This document shows positions 1 to 5,035 of a stretch of DNA of 5,035 nucleotides, one piece after another. Source of the DNA: Candidatus Aminicenantota bacterium (lineage in GTDB: Bacteria; Acidobacteriota; Aminicenantia; Aminicenantales; Aminicenantaceae); contig JAUWTR010000168.1 of NCBI GenBank assembly GCA_030614645.1, positions 1 to 5,035 of the forward strand. The letters are read 5' to 3'. How positions within the stretch are numbered: the first letter of the stretch is position 1; each line of letters begins with the position of its first letter. The notes beneath the pieces are model-generated. The model did no database searches. It was not told where the DNA came from and saw nothing but the letters and a program-made list of their open reading frames with translations. Made by a program: the position numbers and the translations under genes.

Positions 1-372
1 AAGGGCTAACATCACAGCGGTAAAAAACGGCATATTCGACTCTGCTAAGATAAAAACCAGCACGATCATAGCAACCAGCCCTGAGGTGTTTAAAAAACGC
101 GGCAAGCCGGACAGCACTTTTAAACTGAGGGCAACCGCCAGCCCGATCAAAAAAGCCATAAGAACAAAAAACCCAACTCCTGCCAGTCCATCCAGGACTC
201 CTGGCAATCCCGGCCGGATAAACCAGCCAAACCCCACACAGAACAACCCAATAAGAACAAAAACTGCAAGAGAAGCTCCTTTACGAACAGAAGGGGCGGG
301 ATAGGTTTTTTGCCAGGTTCTTGACAGCCATATAAAAAACCGCCGCCATATATTCGGTTTAAATTTAGCCAT
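1..372 (-). CDS. Multi-pass membrane protein of unknown function (partial, N-terminal 124 codons)
   Basis: An open frame of 124 codons starts at the ATG at 372-370 and is still open at the left edge, so only the N-terminus is visible. It begins MAKFKPNIWRRFF. A basic, Trp-rich cytoplasmic-looking stretch (residues about 1-31, with RR at 10-11 and RK at 30-31) comes first. Strongly hydrophobic segments follow at about 33-52, 60-85 and 97-111, and another may begin at 115. The start is supported by a purine-rich Shine-Dalgarno site, GAGGGAAA, ending about 6 nt upstream of the ATG. The positive-inside rule suggests a cytoplasmic N-terminus. The gene is divergent from the lipoprotein gene at 682. 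I do not recognise the family. The visible part could be a full multi-pass protein or a membrane anchor ahead of a soluble domain outside the window. Confidence 0.75.
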   Translation of the reverse strand, partial: MAKFKPNIWRRFFIWLSRTWQKTYPAPSVRKGASLAVFVLIGLFCVGFGWFIRPGLPGVLDGLAGVGFFVLMAFLIGLAVALSLKVLSGLPRFLNTSGLVAMIVLVFILAESNMPFFTAVMLAL

Positions 373-455
373 TATATCTTTCCCTCAACATAAAATATCA
401 AGCCTTGAGTAACTGGAAAATCCCTTTAAAAAGGTCAATATATATGGTACTCAGA

Positions 456-476
456 AAATGGAAAATAGTAAATGGA
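456..476. repeat. Three tandem AAATRGW heptamers
   Basis: Three consecutive 7-bp units are visible: AAATGGA (456-462), AAATAGT (463-469) and AAATGGA (470-476). They are followed by AAAG, which may be a decayed fourth unit. The decamer AAATGGAAAA therefore occurs twice, 14 bp apart. Two similar units occur in the other intergenic region at 4797-4810. This looks like a short degenerate tandem repeat, and its function is unknown. Confidence 0.55.
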
Positions 477-488
477 AAAGAAAGAGAA

Positions 489-569
489 GGGGTCAAGTCT
501 TCATATTCCACATTGAGATTGAATAATAGATGGGGCGGAAAATTTCTAGAAATATGAAGACTTAACCCC
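489..569. repeat. 81-bp palindromic element with 19-nt inverted repeats (REPIN/MITE-like)
   Basis: The left arm GGGGTCAAGTCTTCATATT (489-507) and the right arm AATATGAAGACTTAACCCC (551-569) are inverted copies matching at 18 of 19 positions. The single mismatch (C494 with A564) becomes a G-U wobble if the minus strand is transcribed. The 43-bp spacer holds no ORF. A perfect 12-bp palindrome, ATTTCTAGAAAT (542-553), overlaps the inner edge of the right arm. A GAA triplet sits directly outside both ends (486-488 and 570-572), which could be a tiny target duplication or chance. From memory, GGGGTCAAGTCTT-type termini flank Y1/IS200-like REP-associated transposase (RAYT) genes in several phyla. 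No such gene is present here, so this would be a non-autonomous copy. The inverted repeat is certain; the mobile-element reading is inference. Confidence 0.75.
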
Positions 570-573
570 GAAT

Positions 574-602
574 TTGACTTATTATCCAGCAGAGGATATA
601 TT
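574..602 (+). promoter_or_regulatory. Putative sigma70-type promoter of the lipoprotein gene
   Basis: A -35 box TTGACT (574-579, 5 of 6 to consensus) is followed after exactly 17 bp by a -10 box TATATT (597-602, 5 of 6). Transcription would begin near 609, leaving a leader of roughly 70 nt before the ATG at 682. The -35 box lies only 4 bp beyond the right arm of the palindromic element, so the element sits exactly where upstream activator or UP-element contacts would fall. The call rests on sequence match alone. Confidence 0.5.
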
Positions 603-681
603 TATCGCTTAAAATTAACAGCCGGAATTATGCACATTTTATTAATAATTCAGGAGAAACATTTCCTTAAAAGGAGGGAAA

Positions 682-1101
682 ATGAAAGCATTAAAATGGA
701 TCTCTTTTCTTAGTTTAGCTGTTTTTATGGTCGGACTTATCGCCTGTGGAGGCGGAGGCGGTAAATATTCCGACTTGAAACCTCTTGTAAAAAAATTCAA
801 TCAGGAAACAGAAAAATTTATCTCTGCCATGGAAAATGCCGACAGTGCTAAAAAAGTCGCGGCAGCATTGACAGAGTTTAGCCAAGCTATGAAACAACTC
901 AAACCTAAAATGGAAAAAATCGAAGAAAAATATCCAGAGCTAAAGGGAATGTCCGGTCCTCCTCCAGAGCTGGGAGAAGATGCTATAAAGATGGGGGAAC
1001 TGATGATGAAAATGGGGTCAGTAATGATGAAAGCCATGCAATATGCTGACGACCCTGAAGTCAAAAAAGCACAGGAGGAATTTGAAAAGGCTTTTAAATA
1101 A
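682..1101 (+). CDS. Small Met-rich lipoprotein of unknown function
   Basis: This 139-residue protein has a classic lipoprotein signal peptide. Basic residues K2 and K5 precede a hydrophobic core (about 7-20) and the lipobox L-I-A-C with C22 as the predicted lipidated cysteine. A flexible Gly5 linker (23-27) follows. The mature part is short, highly charged and almost certainly helical (about 31-83). A Pro-rich turn (GPPPELG, 92-98) separates it from a second helix with seven Met between residues 104 and 119, and a charged C-terminal helix follows. The start is set by a strong Shine-Dalgarno site (AAAGGAGGG) ending 3 nt before the ATG. The gene appears monocistronic, with its own likely promoter at 574-602, and converges on the peptidase gene with an 8-bp gap. 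I recall similar small lipoproteins in Aminicenantes-type genomes but know of no assigned function. A methionine-based metal site is possible but unsupported, because Met-rich amphipathic helices also arise for packing. Confidence 0.87.
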   Translation: MKALKWISFLSLAVFMVGLIACGGGGGKYSDLKPLVKKFNQETEKFISAMENADSAKKVAAALTEFSQAMKQLKPKMEKIEEKYPELKGMSGPPPELGEDAIKMGELMMKMGSVMMKAMQYADDPEVKKAQEEFEKAFK

Positions 1102-1109
1102 AATTCAGC

Positions 1110-3860
1110 TTAGTGCTTTAAGCCTGTATCCAGGTCATTGAAATTTAAAATAGAATTAAACACGAACATATATGCATTATGATTCGTGTCGCGCCAGAAC
1201 GGATTAAAAGTAAATAGGAGGATATGGCCTTGGCCGGAAGGCACATCTATAATCGCTGCTTTGCCATTTAGTTCATTATCATTCTTTACTATTCCGCTCA
1301 GACATACTTCTCCTTCTTTTGCATATCTGACAACTACATATTTTTCCATTTCTTCAGGCACTTTCAGGAGCGGGCCTGAATGACGCCTCAGGATAGCAAT
1401 TTCTTTATCATAGCCGTAAACCGCAGGATGTTTGCTATTAACAACTTCGCTCTTAAGTAAAGAGCCGGGATTATAAAATTTGGAACTTGGCTCATAGTAT
1501 CTTATCCCCCGAATCATCCCGTATTCAATAGGCACTCTTATAGAATTCTGCAGAGCGATAAGCAGGCCACCTTCCTCTACAAACTTTTGCAGATTATAAA
1601 CACCTTTGATCCCCATACCTCCGGTGATATCTTCACAGGAATCAGGAGTCCCCAGGTGTTTAAACTTATCGCTTCTGACAAAGCCTAAAGGACCACGATG
1701 GGCAGGATCAATGCCGTTTACGATATCAGCTCCGATCCTTCCTCTGGCATTACTGAAGACGATAACATCATATTTATTATTAAGCTCCCCGTCTCTGATA
1801 TGGTCTTTATGTATCATGGAAAAAGGAATTTCCAGCTGGTCAAAGGCAAACCGGACCCAGCCGTCATCCTGAGTACTTGACCAGGTGTGATATATAGCAA
1901 TACGGGGGAGTTCAAGATCATGGGTTTTTACCTCCGGTAACTTTTTACTGCTGTACGCTTCAAGCCCCAAGCCGAAAGAAATAGACTCTACTGCTTTATG
2001 CAGCCCCAGTGATGCTCCGGCAACCGGAATTATCAGGGAGCCTGCATCAAAATCCCTGTTTTTAACTTTAAAAGGCTCCTCTGAAGCAAGAACCTTGAAT
2101 CCTTTAAGTCTTATCCTGGCAGTAAGTAGATTATTGACTGTGCCATTGTTAATAATATAAGCACCGGCAGCTTCTCCCCCATAAATCTCTCCAGCAGCTT
2201 CTACCGGCTGGTTGACAGGAGCAACCAGGACATCAAAGATAGCCTTATCCTTGATCTCAACAGTTTCCACTCCCATATTAAGTCCCAGGGTCCAGCCGCA
2301 GTCATCATACGCATTTAAAGCGTCTTCCGGATACTTTTGTATTTCCAAGAGGATCTTGACAAAATTAGCATAGGGCTGGTCCAATCTGACAACATAAGAA
2401 TTTGGGGGGAATTTCCCCTCTTTTACCTTAATCTCAGATTTTGCCCGATGTACTTCGATCTTCTGCTTTAAGAGAACATTAACAAGAAAGGCAGTATCCA
2501 CTCTATCCTTTTGCTTATCAGGGATTATATAAGCATAAGGAGGTTCATCTTTCCCAACAGTAAAAGATTCAAAACCCCTCTTCCAGAAATTTTTAAGGAA
2601 AAACTCTTTATGGGAAGCAACTACATATTCGGCTAAAAGATTTCCGGTTATCTGGTAATTCAGATTATTTCTGAGCGACCACATAACTTTTTTATACGGG
2701 GGAATAGGCCTGTACCATGCCTTTTCCAACCTTTTTCCGCTTACTTCCCGTTCCATTGTATTGGCTATGGCATTACCAAAAGTTTCATAAAAATGAAATG
2801 TCGCATTATGATTGGAAGCTATCGAAGCCATAAAATTCGGGCTCCAGGAAGTATTACCAAAGTCATGAGTATGAACTCCAGGCATACCATAGGCATTCAT
2901 CTGAGTGACTTCCCACCAGGCGATCAAGTTTCTTTCACTATCCATGATCGGAAGGAAACTTGAAGGGCCGTTTGCGGATGAGAAAAATAGATAAGGTACG
3001 GACTCATGATTATCCTGTACCACAACTGGAAGCCATTCATAGAATACATCAGCAATATTCTGCATTTCCGGCTGCGACATGGTTATCATATCCCGGTTAT
3101 TATCATGATAATCGTATTTCCCCCAGAAAGGAACATGGCTGATTTTTTTATAGTCCGTAATATCCTGATTGTATTTATAATACCAGTCCGTGTGTTTATC
3201 ATGCCCGTCGGGTTCAACTGAAGGCACTATTAGCACGACCAGGTTTTCCCTTATTGTTTTTACTATCGGGTTATCATCAACAGCTAAACGATAGGCCATC
3301 TCCATAGCAGCTTCAGCAGAACCTGACTCGGGAGAATGTAAATTACAAGTCAGAAGATATGAGGGTATTATTCGGGAGACAAGCGCATCTGCTTCTTTCC
3401 CGGTCTTTACTATCCGGGGGTCAGCAAGCTTGGCTATAAGTTTTTTGTTCTCGGAAAGCTTTTCCATATTACTTTCACTGGTTACCACCACAATTACCAT
3501 TTCTCTTCTCTCAGACGTCTTGCCTATGGGAACAACCTGCACATGAGGCGAAGCTTCCGCGAGAGAATTCAGATAAGCGATAATATCGTCATAATAAGTT
3601 AATTTCCCGGGAGCGCCTGCTATATATCCCAACACATCTTTGGGGGTGGGAATCCCCTCTGTTTGAGGAAGGTAGTCTGTCAAAGGGCTTAGAAACTCGG
3701 GTTTAGTCGTAGCTTCTTTGATCAATTTTGTATACTCTTTATCAATAGCTTGAGCGGAAGTGTTCTCCTGAGCCTTTAAAAAAAGCGCTGTTGTGAAAAA
3801 ACAAAGTATGATAATGATATGAAGCAATATTGATTTGGCTGAAAATATTTTTAACTTCAT
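1110..3860 (-). CDS. Secreted M14-family zinc carboxypeptidase-like protein with C-terminal GATase1-like domain
   Basis: This 916-residue protein has an N-terminal signal peptide (basic K2/K4/K9, hydrophobic core about 11-28, probable cleavage after A30 in LKA-QE). The M14 metallopeptidase domain covers about 75-420. Visible landmarks are the zinc motif H175-S-P-E178, the substrate-binding pair N255-R256, the third zinc ligand H285 (in QDNHE) and the catalytic glutamate E359 (in HFYETFG). All key M14 residues are present, so it should hydrolyse C-terminal peptide bonds or a related amide outside the cytoplasm; the substrate cannot be read from sequence. A mixed alpha/beta linker region (about 430-645) follows. 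The C-terminal domain (about 651-905) has the pattern of a class I glutamine-amidotransferase/ThuA-like fold (AIYHTW, YDVIVFSNA, EEGGLLIAL, GHILLFTFNPFWR). No catalytic cysteine is evident where a GATase nucleophile would sit, so this domain is probably structural or binding. A Shine-Dalgarno site AGAGGA lies 7 nt before the ATG. The gene lies 26 bp downstream of the 293-codon gene, probably in one operon. It appears intact. Confidence 0.92.
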   Translation of the reverse strand: MKLKIFSAKSILLHIIIILCFFTTALFLKAQENTSAQAIDKEYTKLIKEATTKPEFLSPLTDYLPQTEGIPTPKDVLGYIAGAPGKLTYYDDIIAYLNSLAEASPHVQVVPIGKTSERREMVIVVVTSESNMEKLSENKKLIAKLADPRIVKTGKEADALVSRIIPSYLLTCNLHSPESGSAEAAMEMAYRLAVDDNPIVKTIRENLVVLIVPSVEPDGHDKHTDWYYKYNQDITDYKKISHVPFWGKYDYHDNNRDMITMSQPEMQNIADVFYEWLPVVVQDNHESVPYLFFSSANGPSSFLPIMDSERNLIAWWEVTQMNAYGMPGVHTHDFGNTSWSPNFMASIASNHNATFHFYETFGNAIANTMEREVSGKRLEKAWYRPIPPYKKVMWSLRNNLNYQITGNLLAEYVVASHKEFFLKNFWKRGFESFTVGKDEPPYAYIIPDKQKDRVDTAFLVNVLLKQKIEVHRAKSEIKVKEGKFPPNSYVVRLDQPYANFVKILLEIQKYPEDALNAYDDCGWTLGLNMGVETVEIKDKAIFDVLVAPVNQPVEAAGEIYGGEAAGAYIINNGTVNNLLTARIRLKGFKVLASEEPFKVKNRDFDAGSLIIPVAGASLGLHKAVESISFGLGLEAYSSKKLPEVKTHDLELPRIAIYHTWSSTQDDGWVRFAFDQLEIPFSMIHKDHIRDGELNNKYDVIVFSNARGRIGADIVNGIDPAHRGPLGFVRSDKFKHLGTPDSCEDITGGMGIKGVYNLQKFVEEGGLLIALQNSIRVPIEYGMIRGIRYYEPSSKFYNPGSLLKSEVVNSKHPAVYGYDKEIAILRRHSGPLLKVPEEMEKYVVVRYAKEGEVCLSGIVKNDNELNGKAAIIDVPSGQGHILLFTFNPFWRDTNHNAYMFVFNSILNFNDLDTGLKH

Positions 3861-3886
3861 GTTTTTTTCCTCTTTTCCCTTAAATA

Positions 3887-4768
3887 CTAATTGGTAGAGA
3901 TCTCCAGACTATTAAGCAGGCGGCTGTATCCTTCCTCCAAGCGTTGGCGGAAAGGCTTAAAAGACGACTCTATTACTTCAGGCAGGCCATCTTGCCAGGG
4001 CATGCGGTAGCGTTCAGATTCCAGGGCTTTGATTTCCGTCTCCAGGATTTCCCGCCACTTTTCCAGCCCCCTCTCTGCTCCCCTTGCCTGCAATTTTTCA
4101 TATTGATTGCGCAGCAAAGGCAGGATGAGCCGCTGCAGGCGCCTTATCTGAATTATACGGCGTATTTCCTGAGAATCCTCATCATCCCAATCCTGCATAT
4201 TAAATCCGCTATCGCCACCTCTGATCTGGAAAGGCAATCCATCCTGCATCGGTTTATTAAGCCATAAATAATAGGCATAGATATATATGTAATAATACTC
4301 GCCTAAACCCATTCCGACATCAAGAAGTGACTGGTTCCTGACCTTTAAAAATTCTGCAATTTGGGGCACCATACCAACTCCGGTCCGGATTTTACCTATA
4401 ACTCCAACATCCGGCTTTTCTTTTTCGGGATCTTTACTCTTTTCCTCTTCAGTAAGTAAATTAAAAGAGCTTTCAAGCTCATTACGGATCGGCCGCATAA
4501 GCTCTCTTACTTTGAGGAAAACTTCGATTCTAGCCGGCCTAATAGCTCCATCACGTTCAGGACAGTATTCCTCAACCTCGCCATAGCGCTCTGTAAGGGT
4601 ATCCAAAATGGCTTCCGACTCCTCAAATCCCTTAACAATATTTTTCACAAACATAACTCCGCTTAAAATCAGCAGAACTACAATAACAATTACCACACCA
4701 CAGCCAATACCGCAGCCGATAAACCATTTTTTTTTGGAACTTGTTGTTTGAGGTCTATTTGGATCCAT
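3887..4768 (-). CDS. Single-pass membrane protein of unknown function with FLKVR repeat
   Basis: This 293-residue protein has a short basic N-terminus (K12-K14), a G18-C-G-I-G-C-G24 motif leading into one transmembrane helix (about 16-42), and a soluble, charged, mostly helical remainder of about 250 residues. The positive-inside rule places that remainder outside the cytoplasm. The pentapeptide FLKVR occurs twice (84-88 and 140-144), each time early in a predicted helix, and QDGLP occurs twice (175-179 and 259-263), suggesting an ancient internal duplication. A Lys/Glu-rich linker (about 107-119) separates the FLKVR segments. A Tyr-rich stretch (EYYYIYIYAYYLWL, 157-170) could be a buried or membrane-associating helix. 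The cysteines are not a lipobox, because the hydrophobic core follows them. The ATG is the only reasonable start, since an in-frame TAG lies five codons upstream and the next candidates fall inside the membrane helix. It is probably co-transcribed with the peptidase gene 26 bp downstream. The family has no function that I know of. Confidence 0.87.
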   Translation of the reverse strand: MDPNRPQTTSSKKKWFIGCGIGCGVVIVIVVLLILSGVMFVKNIVKGFEESEAILDTLTERYGEVEEYCPERDGAIRPARIEVFLKVRELMRPIRNELESSFNLLTEEEKSKDPEKEKPDVGVIGKIRTGVGMVPQIAEFLKVRNQSLLDVGMGLGEYYYIYIYAYYLWLNKPMQDGLPFQIRGGDSGFNMQDWDDEDSQEIRRIIQIRRLQRLILPLLRNQYEKLQARGAERGLEKWREILETEIKALESERYRMPWQDGLPEVIESSFKPFRQRLEEGYSRLLNSLEISTN

Positions 4769-4770
4769 AG

Positions 4771-4775
4771 TCCTT
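4771..4775 (-). promoter_or_regulatory. Unusually close Shine-Dalgarno-like site of the 293-codon gene
   Basis: AAGGA lies only 2 nt before the ATG at 4768-4766, closer than the usual 5-9 nt. The in-frame TAG five codons upstream rules out an earlier start, and no good downstream start precedes the membrane helix. The ATG is therefore kept, but initiation may be weak, or may not depend on this motif at all. Confidence 0.4.
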
Positions 4776-4777
4776 AT

Positions 4778-4806
4778 ATAATACTAAGTTAGTGGCAAAT
4801 GGTAAA
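4778..4806 (-). promoter_or_regulatory. Weak candidate promoter for the membrane protein-peptidase operon
   Basis: On the minus strand TTTACC (4806-4801, 4 of 6 to TTGACA) is followed after 17 bp by TATTAT (4783-4778, 5 of 6 to TATAAT). Transcription would then start around 4771-4772, leaving only about 3-5 nt before the ATG, close to a leaderless transcript. The -35 part overlaps the heptamer repeat. This is a consensus match in AT-rich DNA and could be chance; the real promoter may lie further upstream. Confidence 0.25.
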
Positions 4807-4810
4807 TAAT
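4797..4810. repeat. Two AAATRGW-like heptamers
   Basis: AAATGGT (4797-4803) and AAATAAT (4804-4810) continue the 7-bp pattern seen at 456-476 in the other intergenic region. The second unit deviates at one position from AAATAGT. Placement in both intergenic regions that flank this gene block suggests a dispersed intergenic repeat family, although the short length and AT bias leave room for coincidence. Confidence 0.35.
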
Positions 4811-4865
4811 AAAAATCAATATCATAATCACAGAAGTTCCCCCATTTTTTCTAAGCTTCTGAGCC

Positions 4866-5009
4866 TTAAGCAAGAATCAGGTCAGTTGATACGAAAACAC
4901 GCGGATTTTCCCCAGCTAGGAAAATCCACTCGGATACAGTCTTCGCTCTCTTCTCCTTAAAGGAGAAGAACCATGCCCGCTCATCCTTGCTAACGGCTTT
5001 CTTAATCAT
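4866..5009 (-). CDS. Doubtful 47-codon ORF or decayed gene fragment
   Basis: An open frame runs from the ATG at 5009-5007 to the TAA at 4868-4866 and encodes 47 residues beginning MIKKAVSKDERAWFF. It has no signal peptide or membrane helix and a mixed, protein-like composition. Two short segments share the pattern W-x-F-x-x-x-E (W13 and W28). Against a real gene, the only Shine-Dalgarno-like bases (AGG) touch the ATG directly, an in-frame TGA lies two codons upstream, and two strong palindromes (4903-4927 and 4949-4969) fall inside the frame, which is more typical of structured non-coding DNA. It may be the remnant of a larger gene or simply an open stretch across an intergenic repeat. I do not recognise it. 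Confidence 0.2.
   Translation of the reverse strand: MIKKAVSKDERAWFFSFKEKRAKTVSEWIFLAGENPRVFVSTDLILA
4903..4927. repeat. Perfect 9-bp inverted repeat with 7-nt loop
   Basis: GGATTTTCC (4903-4911) and GGAAAATCC (4919-4927) are perfect inverted copies around the loop CCAGCTA. They could form a stable hairpin in RNA from either strand. No run of T follows on either strand, so it does not look like a classic intrinsic terminator. It lies 21 bp from the second palindrome, so the two may form one structured element. Confidence 0.7.
4949..4969. repeat. 21-bp palindrome that pairs a Shine-Dalgarno with its complement
   Basis: TCTTCTCCTT (4949-4958) and AAGGAGAAGA (4960-4969) are perfect 10-nt inverted copies around a single A at 4959. 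In plus-strand RNA the right half carries AAGGAG (4960-4965), 7 nt before an ATG at 4973, and the left half carries its complement CTCCTT. The hairpin would therefore hide that ribosome-binding site. The ATG opens only a 6-codon frame, MPAHPC, ending at 4993. Whether this is a translated leader, a protein-binding palindrome or part of a dispersed intergenic repeat cannot be decided here. Confidence 0.65.
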
Positions 5010-5035
5010 CCTGAATCATTCATAAAAATTGCCGA

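Larger units (their letters stand above)
373..681. other. Divergent intergenic region with repeats, palindromic element and promoter
   Basis: This 309-bp stretch between two divergently transcribed genes has no convincing coding frame. From left to right it holds the Shine-Dalgarno site of the left membrane-protein gene, a weak inverted repeat (TGAGTA at 406-411 with TACTCA at 448-453), three AAATRGW heptamers (456-476), the 81-bp inverted-repeat element (489-569), a sigma70-like promoter (574-602), and an untranslated leader ending in the strong Shine-Dalgarno site AAAGGAGGG at 671-678 before the lipoprotein ATG. I saw no convincing minus-strand promoter for the left-hand gene. A TTGACC lies on the minus strand at 438-433, but no good -10 follows at the usual distance. 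Confidence 0.7.

Noticed and set aside
86..304. 72-codon plus-strand ORF
   Set aside because: It is antisense to the membrane-protein frame, whose translation is clearly hydrophobic and has a good start. The plus-strand product is a low-complexity Pro/Thr/Asn/Arg sequence typical of the reverse of a membrane gene.
630..713. 27-codon ORF overlapping the lipoprotein start in another frame
   Set aside because: It has no Shine-Dalgarno site, the sequence is not protein-like, and it runs through the strong ribosome-binding site of the lipoprotein gene.
1108..1123. Possible terminator hairpin GCTTA/TAAGC for the peptidase transcript
   Set aside because: The stem is only 5 bp and AT-rich, and the minus-strand downstream sequence is T-rich but interrupted. 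It is too weak to call.
3944..4267. 107-codon plus-strand ORF
   Set aside because: It is fully antisense to the 293-codon membrane protein gene, has no ribosome-binding site and has no recognisable protein features.
4712..4714. Lipoprotein signal in the 293-codon protein at C19
   Set aside because: The residues before the cysteine are not a lipobox, and the hydrophobic stretch follows the cysteine instead of preceding it.
4831..4861. Inverted repeat CAGAAG/CTTCTG with a nearby T run
   Set aside because: The stem is 6 bp with a long loop, and the T run lies inside the loop rather than after the stem, so it is not a terminator and is easily expected by chance.
4888..4993. Known riboswitch in the structured right-hand region
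   Set aside because: Two hairpins are present, but I could not match the loops or junctions to any riboswitch consensus I know.

Overview
The window reads as chromosomal DNA from a moderately AT-rich, Gram-negative-type bacterium. It carries Shine-Dalgarno sites, a lipobox protein, an exported metallopeptidase and single-pass envelope proteins. The long M14 peptidase with an extra C-terminal domain, next to a small Met-rich lipoprotein and a GCGxGCG single-pass protein, resembles gene content I associate with Aminicenantes/Acidobacteria-like lineages. That assignment is inference from recollection, not something the sequence proves.

Layout, left to right. (1) Positions 1-372, minus strand: the first 124 codons of an integral membrane protein that runs off the left edge. 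(2) Positions 373-681: a 309-bp divergent intergenic region holding three heptamer repeats (AAATRGW), an 81-bp element bounded by 19-nt inverted repeats (GGGGTCAAGTCTTCATATT type), and directly beside it a good sigma70-like promoter. (3) Positions 682-1101, plus strand: a 139-residue lipoprotein with a very Met-rich helix. (4) Positions 1110-3860, minus strand: a 916-residue secreted M14 zinc carboxypeptidase-like protein, convergent with the lipoprotein and separated from it by only 8 bp. (5) Positions 3887-4768, minus strand: a 293-residue single-pass membrane protein, 26 bp upstream of the peptidase gene and probably in the same operon. (6) Positions 4769-5035: a region with no secure gene, holding two more AAATRGW-like heptamers, two strong palindromes, and a doubtful 47-codon minus-strand ORF that spans both palindromes.

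All four secure gene products are predicted to sit in or be exported to the cell envelope. The two-gene minus-strand operon would make a membrane-anchored protein of unknown role followed by an exported peptidase. Nothing in the sequence shows that the two interact, or that the lipoprotein works with them. The window has no CRISPR array, tRNA, rRNA or intact transposase. Its least ordinary parts are the non-coding palindromic elements at both ends and the two uncharacterised envelope proteins.
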